Below, piece by piece: positions 38,201 through 50,285 of a stretch of DNA of 64,000 nucleotides (its first letter is position 1; each line of letters begins with the position of its first letter). The DNA is taken from assembly GCA_021464415.1 (NCBI GenBank), contig CM038465.1:81750919-81814918 (forward strand), written 5' to 3'. Made by a program: the position numbers and the translations under genes. The DNA comes from Lonicera japonica (lineage: Eukaryota; Streptophyta; Magnoliopsida; Dipsacales; Caprifoliaceae). The notes beneath the pieces were generated by a model. It saw only the letters and a program-made list of their open reading frames with translations. It did no database searches and had not been told where the DNA came from.

Positions 38201-38731
38201 AAACTTTTGGGAAAATTTTTAGAATCCCAGATCAGTCAGCCGAAAGCTGTAAAAAAAAACTATCAAGTTTTCATGTGGTACCCCTTTGATCGAGCACATC
38301 ATCAAGCAGAAGATGAACTTACTTCTGATGAGGATCAATCCCTTTGTACTATATTATAAGGAGCTAGCAACAGGCACAACGTGCAAACAAGGATCCGTAT
38401 TTGTTCTTACAAATCTTGTTCTTTGATATTTTGCAGGGAATTTGGTATGGAATGCTGTCCGGAACAGTCTTGCAAACTTGTGTCTTGTTCTGGATGTTGT
38501 ATAGAACCAACTGGGATGAAGAGGTATGTCATTGCAATCTTTTATACCAGTGGCAACACATCTAAATATTTTCATCCACAAGTGAAACTGAGAGAAACTA
38601 TTCCCCAATATTATTTGAAAACTATTTACCAATTTCAAATGAGAGTTAAAGAGTTGAAACCCTAATGCTAAATGCAGGCATCCTTTGCTGAAGACAGAAT
38701 AAAACTGTGGGGAGGAGAAAGAAATGCCTAA
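35255..38731 (+). CDS. MATE-2: DETOXIFICATION-family MATE efflux transporter, 8 exons
   Basis: Exons: 35255-35563, 35896-36437, 37162-37248, 37436-37492, 37632-37870, 37965-38083, 38437-38523, 38678-38731. They join to 1494 bp (497 aa), and all introns are GT-AG. Exons 2-7 have exactly the same lengths and phases as in MATE-1, so the two are tandem duplicates. Two MatE repeats occupy about residues 53-213 and 277-440. The conserved blocks [18 protein letters not shown] (from residue 104), [20 protein letters not shown] and VAIGAGWQ are present. It lacks the N-terminal VHTP repeats of MATE-1 and has a shorter C-terminus (RIKLWGGERNA). Likely a tonoplast or plasma-membrane transporter of the DTX33-35 branch (inference); the substrate is unknown. 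Frequent differences from MATE-1 suggest the duplication is not recent. Confidence 0.93.
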
Positions 38732-38970
38732 GCAAATGGAGCCAGCCTACTCAATTGAGTACAGAAAGCTTATATTATATATATATATATATATATGCTC
38801 GATCAACAATGTGATGCCCGAACATTGTTGCGCGAGATTATTATCCCATTTTTACTCTGATTTTGTGTAACTGAGCTTGTCCCGGTAGTTTTGTTAGCAT
38901 TGATAGTTACGTAGTGTAACAAAGGAAAAATCCAGTGGAAACACAATTAGTAATGGTTGTAAATACCTTT
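38732..38970 (+). other. MATE-2 3' UTR and flank
   Basis: It contains a (TA)n run near 38776-38796. The stretch from about 38740 to 38965 is recognisably similar to 55090-55300, beside the MATE fragment, for example around TCCCATTTTTACTC and GTAGTTTTGTT. Confidence 0.65.
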
Positions 38971-39290
38971 TCGGGAAGTTTCGACAGGTAGAGTTTGAGA
39001 GTGATTGTTTAAAGATTGTGGATCTTCTCAACTTGGGCATGTTGCCTCTTAATGAGTTTGGTAAAGGTATTGATAATTAATATTAGGGCTAGTTGTCTTA
39101 GTCACGATTTTAGCTTTCGTTTTGTTTTTAGAGAGGGAAATAGAGTGGCGCATACACCGGCACATTTTGCTTTATCTATTCCTGAATCGGAAATATGGGA
39201 TTCCTTGTTCCTACAGTGGTTACTTGATTTGATTTCGCTTGATTTGAAATGATAAGTGCCTTGTTTCTTCAAAAAAAAAAAAAAAAAAAA
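38971..39290 (+). mobile_element. 5'-truncated LINE (RNase H tail) with poly(A)
   Basis: It encodes the end of an RNase H domain (FESDCLKIVDLLN, then REGNRVAHTPAHFAL) with internal stops, and finishes in a run of 20 or more A. Flanks AAATACCTTT (38961-38970) and AAATCCCTTT (39291-39300) form a 10-bp duplication with one mismatch. The insertion is absent from the matching flank at about 55290. Confidence 0.82.
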
Positions 39291-40046
39291 AAATCCCTTT
39301 GATCCCTTTCAAGAATTAGTTGCCCATTAACGCTAGACAAACATATGACCACTCAAACTTCCCTTTGAAGATTAAGAGACGTGTTTCAATAATCAATTAA
39401 ATTGGGCACGTGGGATAATATAGCAAACAAAGAAATAGCAATGTGGAGCAGATACGAATGGCCAAAATGGTTGGTAGAGTTACCATGGCATTCATGGCAA
39501 ACGTGATGCTGAGGTCAGGCTACGTACTCGTACTGACCAAAACCAAACTGACGGATCGGAGATAGGATCGTATTAGGATGTACAAATTAAATAAACACAA
39601 AAGAGTGAAATCAAAGCATAGAACACTCTGTTCATGGAAAAAGGGAGAAACTACTGATGTACCCAACTAACATGCGTGGGAATTGGGAATATCAGTGAAA
39701 TGAAATGAAATCAAACAGATCGATCGAATAAAGAATTCTTTGATAAGCCATCAAAAGTGACTAAAGATGGAGAAGAATATTGCCGATTTGCGATGCAAAA
39801 AATCAAACTTGACATTTTGAATATTTTGAGCAGCCAAAGCAATCGCCTACACATGAAACATCGATCTCAAACGTAATTTCAATATCATCAAGCCGCCTCC
39901 TAATTTAGGCACGCTACATCGCATAACCATGCATCATACATACGTAAACAAATAAATGCATGAAATACTAATTCATAAAACCATCAATAAATTTCACAAT
40001 TCAATCCAACATAAAATGAAGATTTAACAAATTGTAACAAAAATCA
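39291..40046. repeat. MATE-2 downstream flank, paralogous to the flank of L27a
   Basis: Patches match 55300-56500 in order: CCCTTTGATCCC, CTTTGATAAG.CATCAAA, CCAAAGCAAT, and AAAACCATCAA...TAAAATGAAGA (about 39980-40022 against 56448-56495). The match stops where the L27a 3' UTR begins on the other copy. No L27a coding sequence is present here. Confidence 0.6.
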
Positions 40047-40875
40047 CATCAAGGTGCTAAAACAGATTTAACACTATTTTTATCAACAGTAACTAATCAC
40101 ATGGTGCTAAAATAATTTTAGCACCAATTCTCTAACACTAGGATGGTGCTGAAAAGGTTTTAGCACCCCGTGTGAACATATATAACTAAACTAAAGATAC
40201 TAAACATTTTTAGTACTCCATCTAATTTTACACATCAAGGTACTAAAACAAACTTAGCACAATTTTTGTCCAAAGTAACTAATTGCATGGTGCTAAAACA
40301 GTTTTAGCACTAATTGTCAAACACTATAATGGTGCTAAAAAGGTTTTAGCACCACAAGTGAACACATATAACTAAACTGAAGCTGCTAAACAGTTTTAGC
40401 ATCCCATCTAATTCTATACATCAAGGTGTTCAAATATATTTAGCATAATTTTTGTCCAAAGTAACTAATTTAATGGTGCTAAAACAGTTTTAGTACCAAT
40501 TGTCCAACATTAAAATTGTGCTAAAAATGTTTTAGAACCACAGGTGTACACATATAAATAAACTGAAGGTGCTAAACAGTTTTAACATCCCCATCAACTT
40601 CTACACATCAAGATGCTAAAACAGATTTAGCACCATTTTTGTCCAAAGTAACTAATCGCATAGTGTTAAAACTGTTTTAGCACCAATTGTCCAACACTAG
40701 AATGGTGTTAAAAAGGTTTTAGCACCACAGGTGAACACATATAACTAAATTGAATGTGCTAAACAGTTTTAGCACCCCATCCAATTCAATACATCAAGCT
40801 ATCATATTTAGCATCATTTTTGTCCAAAGTAACTAATCACATGTTTTAGTATCAATTGTCTAACATTACAATTGT
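40047..40875. repeat. Tandem repeat array, unit about 185 bp, about 4.5 copies
   Basis: Copies start near 40047, 40227, 40419, 40607 and 40790 at ACATCAAGGTGCTAAAAC or variants. Each unit carries the palindrome GGTGCTAAAAC.GTTTTAGCACC and the constant stretch TTTTTGTCCAAAGTAACTAA. No gene. Confidence 0.85.
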
Positions 40876-40879
40876 TCTA

Positions 40880-41275
40880 TATTTTTTATTTAGGGTTCGT
40901 AAAAAAAAAGATTTACGATCAAGTTTTTTTTTAAATCCTGTTGGGCTATCAAAATTGGTCGATTTCGATAGCAAAAAGATCTCTGATCGTCTTGATTTGT
41001 TGCATAATTATAGTAACTTTGTCTTCCGAACAACATATTTAAAAATCAGCCCAATCCAACTGTTCGATCAAGAGTTACATATATTTGATTTAGGGTTCAT
41101 TAAAAAAAATTACGATTATATTTTTTTTTCAAATCCCGCTGGGCTGTCGAAATTGGTCGATTTCGACGACCTGTGATCGTCTTGATTTTTTGAGTAATTA
41201 TAGTAACTTTGTCTTCCGAACAACATATCCAAAAATTAGTCAAATCCAATGGTTTGATCAAAAGTTATATTTGTT
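40880..41275. repeat. Tandem duplication of about 205-215 bp
   Basis: Two copies share TTTGATTTAGGGTTC at the start and AACTTTGTCTTCCGAACAAC near the end. An open frame across the junction (40856-41176) repeats the same peptide and is a by-product of the duplication. Confidence 0.8.
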
Positions 41276-41695
41276 TTACGATTACACCTATAGAAAAAAG
41301 AAAGAAAGATGGGAACAGCGTTCTTCTTGGTGATATGATTCGGAAAGTCAGGTGGTGGTGGTGGTGGTGGAATATGTGAAATCGTTGGTGAGGTGGTCGA
41401 AAAAAGAGGTGGTGGACAGATTTCGCACCAATATAATTAAAATCGGTATAATACAACTATTTAGGGGCTGAGAGAGAGAAAGGGGCACTGTTTAAGGTAT
41501 TTTTGTCCATCAACATTTATAATTTTTCGTAAAATAAGTTAATATTATAAAAAGTGTCCTTATTGTAAAACTAAATTATGAAATCAGTACTACTTATCTT
41601 TACTAAACATGAGTATGTCCTTATAGTTATAAAACATTACGGAGTGAATCCGTATAACCCATTATCTCATTTATAAATATAATAAGGGTCTTCTT
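41276..41695. other. Short non-coding stretch with GGT repeat
   Basis: It holds a (GGT)n microsatellite at about 41351-41369 and otherwise unremarkable AT-rich DNA. Confidence 0.5.
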
Positions 41696-43037
41696 AAATG
41701 CACCCACATAATCCATCTTTTCATCCTACCAAAAGTCAAAGTTATATTAAAATTAACCTAAAAAATAGCATAAAAACCTTTCTTCTCACCTCGCTTTCTA
41801 TGCTTTGAAAAAATTGCCACTAATTTATCTTCTTATGTAAAATCCCAAATTTTAATATTTTTTATATTATTTAGTTAGAAATATAGTTCGTTTCTTTAAA
41901 TAATATTTTATTATTAACAAATTTGTAAGTTAAAATTATTCTCGGCTATCTCATAGTAATTTCCTTAATTAGGAAAATAAACATGCAAGTTATGTATATA
42001 TATACAGAGTAAATACCATCAATGACCACTCAACTATTGGCAAATTCTACCAGTAGTCACCATACTTTATTTTGTTACAAACACATCATTAAACTTTTAA
42101 AACGTATCACCATTGGCCACTCCGTCAAATCCCACCGTTAGTTTTTGGCGGGAATCGTTATTACTTGAAATGTTAAGGGTATTTTAGTCTTTTTCCTTTT
42201 CTTTTTTCCCTTTTCTTTTCTTTCTTCTTCCTTCTGCCATTACCTTCTTCGCCATTCTTCTTCTCTACCAATGGCCTCTTTAACAAAATCAAAGAACAAC
42301 AAAATACACCAAATTAAATCAATTGTCTAAATTAATCAAATCAAATGGCAATTTCTTAAACAAGTATAAAAATTGAAGAAGAAATCAGAAGTCGAAGGAA
42401 GAAGAAATGGGAAGCAGAAATTCGGAGGAAGAAGAAAGGGGAAAGAAGAAATTTAGAGGAAGAAGAAGAAGAAGAAATTCACACCCGAATTTCAGTCTTT
42501 TTCCCTCTCTTTTTTCCCATTTTCTTTTTCTTTCTTTCTTCTTCTTCCTTTTCTTCCGCCATTTCTTCTTCTTCTGCTACTGCCACTAGTGTTAGTAGGG
42601 TTACGAGGGAGGCTAACTTTCAATTTTAATCAATCACCAAGTGGGTTGAGTAATCCAGCAATGATTGGAACCTTAGAGGTGGGTTCCAGGAAGAAGAAGA
42701 AAGAAAAGAAGAAGAAGAAGAAGAAGAAGAAGAAGAAGATGAAGAAGAATGGAGGAAGAGGAAAAAGAAAAATGGCGGAAGGAAGAAGAAGAAGAATGGC
42801 AGAAGGGGAAGAAAAGAAAAGAGAAAATAGAAAAAAAAAAAAAAAAAAAAAAGAAGGTAAAAAGACCTAAATGCCCCTAACATTTTAGGTGAAAATAGCC
42901 TCCGTTAAAAACTAACGGTGAGATTTGACGGAGTGGCCAATGGTGATACGTTTTAAAAGTTTAATAATGCGTTTGTAACAAAATAAAGTATAGTGACTAC
43001 TGGTAAAATTTGCCAATAGTTGAGTGGTCATTGATGA

Positions 43038-43071
<34 letters not shown>

Positions 43072-44205
43072 CATCTGGTGCATATTTACGTGGTGCAGGA
43101 GATGTATAATTGATTCCTTCCTTACAAGTATGTGACCAAATCTTAGTTTTTAAATCATTAATTAGTTTGAATTTTAAATTTTGAAATTTGAAAATATATA
43201 TTTGTTTTAATCATTTTAGGTAATATATTCTCACTAATTGTTAGCTAAGGTTTTGGTGTAATTATTATTAATTTGATTATTCCTTTTATTTTTATTATTC
43301 TAATTAAGCTAAGAAAATTCTTGAACCTAATAAATCATTATTTATTTAAGAATAATTAGAGTTAAAAAGAAAAGCAAAGGATGTGGAGGATAATTAAGCA
43401 AATTGAAATTTAGTGAGATTACGGAGGAAAGAAAAATATATATTAATTGAAGGGAGAGAGAGAAAAGGAATGAGGGAAATATATATATTTATTTTATGTT
43501 ATACTTTTATTGTTTCAATATTTACTCGTAAAAAAATATTGACAAATAAAATAGTTTGGTGAGAAAATCTCTATCATTTTAATATTTTGTAAGGAAATCG
43601 TTTTCTTGAATCTCCAAAAAATTAAAATCATAGAAATCGAAAGTAACAAAATATTTCAATAAATGATTTATTATTATGAAAAGTATTTTATTTTTCCAAT
43701 TTATTTTTCCCTTTTCACAAAAGATAACATATATTTTACATACAACAAATTGATCTTTTAATATTTTTGGTATAGTGAATTAAGACTTATATTTACTTAT
43801 TTGATAAAGATAAAAATAAAATTTGTAAATAAATTTTAAATATGAATAATAACCATTTAAGAGTAATGAACAATAAAAGATTATACAGTATAAAATATCA
43901 TATAATTACTAAAATTGTATTTCTGACAATTAACATTTTGTATCTTGGAGAGATAAAAAATTTAATAAAATTTATTAAGAACGATGTAAATTTTATTTAT
44001 TATGTTTTATATTAATGAAAAAATTAATATTATTTAATGTTTTTTCTTTTTGCGACAAAATTTTATCGTCTCTATATTGTTTCAGTAAACTCACCCCATC
44101 GCTGGGGTGAAGTGCAAGATTTTTTAAAGATTTGATGGTGTGAGAAAAAAATATTCTCACAACGGAGTGAGAAAACTAATTTTGTGAGTGAATTTAAGAA
44201 CACCC
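41696..44205. mobile_element. hAT-like non-autonomous TIR element (family 1, copy b), hosting another element
   Basis: Ends GGGTCTTCTTAAATGCACCC and its inverted partner ...GAATTTAAGAACACCC are clear. Flanks TATAATAA (41688-41695) and TACAATAA (44206-44213) give an 8-bp duplication with one mismatch. The interior aligns with 8329-9953. Without the nested element it is about 1.45 kb. No transposase. Confidence 0.8.
42009..43044. mobile_element. Nested long-TIR (Mutator-like) element with GAA-rich core
   Basis: About 140 bp at each end are inverted copies of each other. The left arm starts GTAAATACCATCAATGACC and runs to about 42150; the right arm starts about 42908 and ends GATGATATTTAC. The core is GA-rich, with (GAA)n near 42691-42740 and a long A run. 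A (CATA)n microsatellite begins at the right edge (43043-43073). The lysine-rich open frame at 42589-42870 comes from the GAA repeat and is not a gene. Confidence 0.8.
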
Positions 44206-46504
44206 TACAATAATCTAAATTAAAAATAAAGCGTAATCAAGATAAAAGGGAATATAAGAGTTTTCCCCGAATGGTCAAACATTACCAAAATTAATAAAAT
44301 TTAAATCTTAAATTCAAACCTTCCTAATCTAATTATTATACATTTTTTTTAAAAAAAATATAGTATAATTCTATCGAATAATACATAAATAGATAATTTT
44401 CTCTAAAATACGGGATTTTACAATCTATCCACCATAAATAAATTTCATCCCAAAATTTTAAACATGATTAAAATCATAAAGTCACAATTATAAATTCTTA
44501 AGCAATAGAAGGGGACACCAAATCATAAAATAAGTAAGATCTTATTAAGGATTCAATTTATAAACCCAAAAAAACAATTAAAAAATGGAATATTAATTTC
44601 AGAAATTTAATACGTCAAGTAAAGAATAATCTAAATCAAAATCTGTAGGATTATGAAAATTTGAAGGCGTCTCAATCTTCCCTCCATTAACAAATTATGT
44701 CCTCGAAATTTCAATGGAGTATAAAACTATTTTCCCCTTTAATGATAAATAAAGCAATTAACGTAGATCATAAATATTTAGGAATTCCTTCATTCTAAAC
44801 AAACCTTAAATTTTATGCATCCTTATTGTTGGTACTTTCAACCGTGGTACGAGTGAACTCGCTTGCCTCACATGGACGTTAACTTGACTATATTATGGGA
44901 TGTGTTGTCATGTACTCGCTTGCCTCAATTATTTTGTTTGCAATAAAAAATAATGGTAATCAAAGTTTACGAAATTAGTTTGGCCCATTCAAAGTATATG
45001 TTATTTTTCTTTTCGTCAAGAGATACTAAGCTTTAGTACATGACATCTCAACATTTAAAAACAAAAATAAAAACACTTTGCTTAAATATATTGCTAGCTA
45101 GATATACCATTAATTAGAAATCAATCCTAACCTTCCATTTTACTTTCTACAAAAACTCCAAAAAGTAATTTAAATATAATTAAATAAAAGTAAAATAAAA
45201 CTAACATGTGGGGGTAAACAACATGAATCCTACAATTTATTCAATATAAGCTATTACAAAATAGAATTCCATGTAAACAAGCAAAAGAAGTGCTCGATTT
45301 TTTTTATTTATTTTTTTGTTTTTTCACTGAAAGCCAAGAGAGCATTGACTAAGCATAAACATTTATTTTTATATTCTTTTTCTTTCTTTTTTTTCATGCA
45401 CTCACGCGTAAATTCACTTATTCAAAATGCAAATAAGATAAATAAACACAAATCTACAAAAGCTATACACACAGTAGTAATATTTGAATGTCTAAAATCA
45501 TTGCATTTATACACGCCTTGTACATATATTGCCTCATAAAATAAGGCTACCCAATGTTCAAGTTAAAATAAGATCGATTTAGCAACAAGATTCAAGTAAT
45601 CACTTGTATTGAATTAATAAGAAACAGTCATATTGCAAGTATGTCGCCATTAAAGAATAAACTAAAGATATAAAGCCATTTCGGTCATATTAGCTTACTT
45701 TTCACAATTTAGAACATTAACTTTTCAACTAAAACATGAACCGCTATTTTCAATACAAACGCGTATCGTCACTTTAAACGATGGGCTTAACATGGAGCAC
45801 ATTTACACAAAACAATATAAAAGAAACAACATAATCATGGAATACAACGAAATAACGCAATAAACCCGACCTCCAAGTTGAAGAGTTTTTGTATACATAA
45901 GTTTTGATACCAATTTCTCACGACCCGATTTTCAGGAAGCGAGCAATTTTTTTTTTAATAAAGTAAGAGAAATTTTGATAAAAAAATTTAAATAATAATC
46001 TAATCTTATTGGTAAATCTAAATTTCAATCATTAGTATATCTTTACAATAATAAGAAAATATACAAAAGGCTTTTAAAAATTTCTTAGCCAAAGAATCTG
46101 CACGCTCCCTTTCCCTGATATAACAAAATAATTAATCTCAATATCATTCTTTAAATTAAATTAATAATAAAAATTTCTTTAAATTAAATTAATAATAAAA
46201 ATTCCAAAAATGCATATACCATGTTTGATTAATATCAGTCCTACGAAACAATGGGGTGAGCATGAAATCCCGTAGGATCCTAGATAATAAATGAACTTTA
46301 CCCAATTTATTCATACCAAGCAAATTAATATCAACATTATTGTATAACCAATAACATACAAGTGATAATTATACTTTATCGCAAAGGCAAAGATGCACAC
46401 ATAAATATAATTATAAGCATGTTAACATAAACATAATTAAAATAAGAATAGAATTAAGTAGGTATTCAATAGAGTATTATCTCCTATCTTTAGGTAAAAA
46501 TAAA

Positions 46505-47299
46505 GGGTGTTGGTAAAGGCGCCCTCAATTTTTAGTCTAAACACCTATTATTAGAAAATAGCAAGGGTACCTTAATTAGACATCTCTCTTCCCTCATCCC
46601 CTTCTTTCAATCCAATTCTAAACACAAAAATCACGCCCTTGTTTATTTCTTTCCAGCTATCTTTATTTCCTTATACTAGAAGAAATTGAATCTTACATTG
46701 TTGTTGCAATAACATTAAATAAATGCAGTTCATAATTACACCAAGTCATCAAAAGAGTATCCAATTATGGAACTCTATGAAAACCCATCTACAACTTAAA
46801 AGGAAAAATATTTCAATGAAGTTCTATATTAATTAGACTGCGTTTATTGAATGTAAATATTAGCTAATATTTTCTTTTTAAGAAAAAACAACTTCTTCTT
46901 TTTTAATCTACTTCCTATATATGTGTGTGTGTGTGTGTGTTTCTTTTTTGCTTTGATTGAATACATAAACTTCATAACACTAGTATTGAATCTAAACTTG
47001 TAAGCCTTTGCGACTAAGTCTATCATTTGACAAAACTCCAAATATAGAGGGTTTAAACTTGAGTGTATTGATGAAATTGTAGATTTTGCATCGTTGAGGA
47101 TGAGATCGAATCGGAATTGAAATCAGATTGTTCTTGTAAACATTGATTGAACCGTATCAAGGATGAGGCTAAAAAATCTTTTTTTTTAAATATCCAAAAG
47201 GACATTGAATTAAAAATGACGTGGTTAGTTAAAGCACCTTAGTTGTTTTTCAATAATAAGTGTGTAGACTAGAAATTAAGGATGCCTTTACCGACACCC
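46505..47299. mobile_element. hAT-like non-autonomous element, 795 bp
   Basis: Terminal inverted repeats of about 75 bp begin GGGTGTTGGTAAAGGC on the left and end CTTTACCGACACCC on the right. Perfect AAAATAAA duplications flank it (46497-46504 and 47300-47307). A (GT)n run lies at about 46920-46940. No gene. Confidence 0.85.
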
Positions 47300-47628
47300 A
47301 AAATAAATTATGCATACGCTAAATTCTTTTATTCTTTCTTTTTCTTCTTCTCCTCTATTTTCCCTTTTCTTTCTTTTCTCTATTCTCTCTCAGCAGTTAG
47401 GGGTTTCTTTTTTAAAAAAAAAATTATCTCATTTTTTTTTACCTCACTAAAGTTCTTTCTTTTCTTCCCCCCTCCTACATGGCACTATGCCTCATATATA
47501 TATATATATATATATATACACTTGTATGAATATTTTAATATTAATTTACTAAATCAATATATGTGTGTATATATGTAAATATAATAATCCAAATTCAAAA
47601 TATAACATAATCAAGAAAAAATGGAATA

Positions 47629-48441
47629 TGATGGGAAAAATAATTATTTTACCATGTGAACCAATTACAAGTGGACCCGTAGGCACCCTTGCCAAGACAA
47701 AGCTAAAAGGCATGGGCTTTAAAGTTACGTGTCCAATAGAGCTCGTGGCAATGTCAGAACATTGTCTACTTTATATTCGAGGCCAAAGGTGTTCATACTT
47801 CGACCTTCATAGCTCTTTCACCAAACTGGATCTAACAATGCTTAACCATTCTGTGAGAGTAGTTGACAAAGGCGTGGGAGAGACTGCCACCAACTCTGCA
47901 GGAGGCGCAGAACCTCCCTCGACCTCATTAAATGTACCAGGATACCTAGAGAAGCAAGATCAAAACTTGTGATGAATGGGGATGGTTTTAGACCTACTTT
48001 AAGAGTTCTCTCACACGTTTCCCTCTCTATCATACATATACAGAGCATTTACTTCTCACAATAGACAAGCTTTTTGGCTACAGAACTACACAAAGGAAAG
48101 AAATACATAAAAAAATGGGAGAGAGGTCCAAAGTACATTATAAAGCTCTGAAAACAATGTATTCAAGCTTTTAAAAACTTAGATTAATTTCCTACAACCG
48201 TAGTATTGTAAGATAGAATAGATAGAGAGACAACGTTTGTTTGTAATCGGTACTTATTCGTTATAATATAAAGTCACTCGGAGCTCCTAACTCTATTCAC
48301 GAGATGAGGATTAACGCTTATACCTATAGTATGGTGAACCTCCTTTATAAACCTTTGTCTTGTTTTTTATCACTTCAATTATTATTCAATCATTTTACTG
48401 TTTGGTCGGAAATTGACATGCTCTAAATTTTCGCATCAACA
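47629..48441 (+). mobile_element. Solo LTR, 813 bp
   Basis: It starts TGATGGGAAAAATAA and ends TTCGCATCAACA, flanked by perfect GAATA duplications (47624-47628 and 48442-48446). Its target is recognisable because the uninterrupted version exists at 44213-44260. A 135-codon open frame (47565-47972) begins in the flank and crosses the LTR boundary. It has no recognisable domain, so I do not call it a gene. Confidence 0.82.
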
Positions 48442-48616
48442 GAATATAAGAGATAATTGTCCGCAAATGGTTAAACATTACCAAAATTAATAAAATTTAA
48501 ATCTTAAATTTGAACCTTCTTTATCTAATTTTTATAAATATTTTTTTAAAAAAATATAGTATAATTCCATCGAATAACAAATAAAGAGATAATTTTCTTA
48601 CAAATATGGGGTTTCA

Positions 48617-49178
48617 CGTAACCCATTACGATTGGGGAGGGCTACCCATATTTGTGCAACCCATTACGATTTCTTAATATACCTCTAATGTTTTTTTTAT
48701 ATATATATTTTTCTTTTTTATACTTAAGAGCAAAACAAGAAGGAAAAATTAGAGAAAAACATCTTTATATGATAATATTTTCACAAAATATAGTGAGGAC
48801 ATCATTTATTGTCATAACTAATGATAATGACAATTTATTTTACATACATTACACAATGATTTCCTATATCCCCATCAAAGATTCAAAATGATAACTGCTC
48901 TTTTTATATGAATTGGAACAGAAACGCAGCCAAACTTTATTTTATACACTTAAAATGAATTGGAAAAGCAATTGTTAACGGCAAAACTCTTAGACATAAC
49001 TTTTTATTTGAGATTTATCGATTTAACTCTCCATGCTAATAGCTTTATTTGAAAAAACCCTACAAATAATTTTGTATTAAGCATAACCCCTAAAACTTGG
49101 TAGGGTTAACTTTCCATCCATTCTTAACAATTTGTTTTTACCAAAATGCCTTCTTCATCTTTTTCTTTCATTTAATTA
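48617..49178. other. AT-rich non-coding DNA
   Basis: No gene or clear repeat boundary is seen. A 29-bp direct repeat with CCCATTACGATT occurs around 48618 and 48660. Confidence 0.5.
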
Positions 49179-50282
49179 GAGTATCTCCAATAGTAAATTA
49201 AAATAATAATTATAATCAATTTTAACAATGTTGACTAAAAACACTATCTCAATGGCATAATCAAATTTTAGCAGCATTTTCACAAATAACCAAATCTATT
49301 CGCTTTATAATCAAAGTTAACAACCTTCTCTGATAACCAAAATGAGGAACCCACTAATTCAATTGGCTAAAGAGAATCTTTTTAAATTTAGATAATGTCT
49401 TCCTCCTTTTTTTGAAACAAAATGCAAATTGATTAATTTGTGATCAATCAATATAATAAACATTACAAATTTGGTTATTAAGAAAAAATAGCCATTGGGA
49501 ATAGGGGTGTACACGGTTCAGATTGAATCAGTTTATTAGTTAAACCAATACTAAACCAATATAATCAATTTAAAAAAAAATTGTACCCAATTTAAACCAA
49601 TTATACGAAAAAACCGAACCAAACAAAAACAGATTTGTTCGGATTGGTTTGTTGGTTATAAATAAATTTTAATTAAAAAATTTCTAATGTTACATATAAT
49701 TAAGAGAGTAATACATATTATCAACAAGGCAACACGTGATAAATTTATTTTGTAGCACCACACTAAATTTTTTGTGTTAATGGTCTATTTTAAATTTACT
49801 AACCTACCATTTGATAAAACTTAGTGAGTTTAAATGTATTTAAGTAGAATCAAGTTTTAATATTTAAATGGGTAAGAATTGATAGGGAATGAAACCATTT
49901 TGAATTTGATTAAGACTTTAATATATTTTTGGTGTACTAAATTTGTCGACAAGTTAACCAATAATATTAAAGACCGAATAACGCACATACGAAATATAAA
50001 CATGTATATATATGGTTTTAGATTGGTTCGATTGATCCGAAAAGCTGAATCTAAAACCAATCCAATCCAATCCAATCAGTTTTGAAAATAATCAATCTAA
50101 ACCAATCAAATTAAATTTATAAACCAAACCAATTCAACCCAATAACTATGAATTGGTTAGGTTTTTCAATTTATCCATAACCGTGCGCACCCCTAATTAT
50201 GGAGGCCTACATTGTTAACTTTAATAATATACTGAATGGATAATTTGATTATTTAATTTTGCTTATTTCATTGGAGATACTC
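49179..50282. mobile_element. Tourist-like MITE (PIF/Harbinger type), hosting a hAT element
   Basis: Ends GAGTATCTCCAAT and ATTGGAGATACTC are perfect inverted repeats, with TTA target duplications (49176-49178 and 50283-50285), the PIF/Harbinger signature. Without the nested element it is about 410 bp. Confidence 0.82.
49502..50195. mobile_element. hAT-type MITE, 694 bp, nested in the Tourist-like MITE
   Basis: It starts TAGGGGTGTACACGGTT and ends AACCGTGCGCACCCCTA, a good inverted repeat. The body repeats AACCAAT/ATTGGTT motifs. Flanks ATTGGGAA and ATTATGGA are only a weak 8-bp duplication. Confidence 0.75.
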
Positions 50283-50285
50283 TTA

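Larger units (their letters stand above)
44206..48616 (-). mobile_element. Decayed LTR retroelement, opened by later insertions
   Basis: A direct repeat of about 215 bp is present at 44206-44422 and, split by a younger solo LTR, at 47582-48616. On the - strand it starts TGTAAAATCCCG or TGAAACCCCAT. Just inside the left copy lies GGGATGAAATTTATTTATGG followed by a purine-rich stretch. This recalls the polypurine junction of chromovirus-type Ty3/gypsy elements (family knowledge). The 3.1 kb interior shows no intact domain. The two repeats could instead be an unrelated duplicated segment. Confidence 0.5.

Noticed and set aside
42589..42870. Lysine-rich open frame of 93 codons
   Set aside because: It is the translation of a GAA/A-rich tract in the core of a TIR element, with no conserved domain.
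47565..47972. 135-codon open frame, the longest unassigned one
   Set aside because: It starts in flanking DNA and crosses the boundary of a solo LTR. I recognise no domain. It could be worth a profile search, but I cannot support it as a gene.
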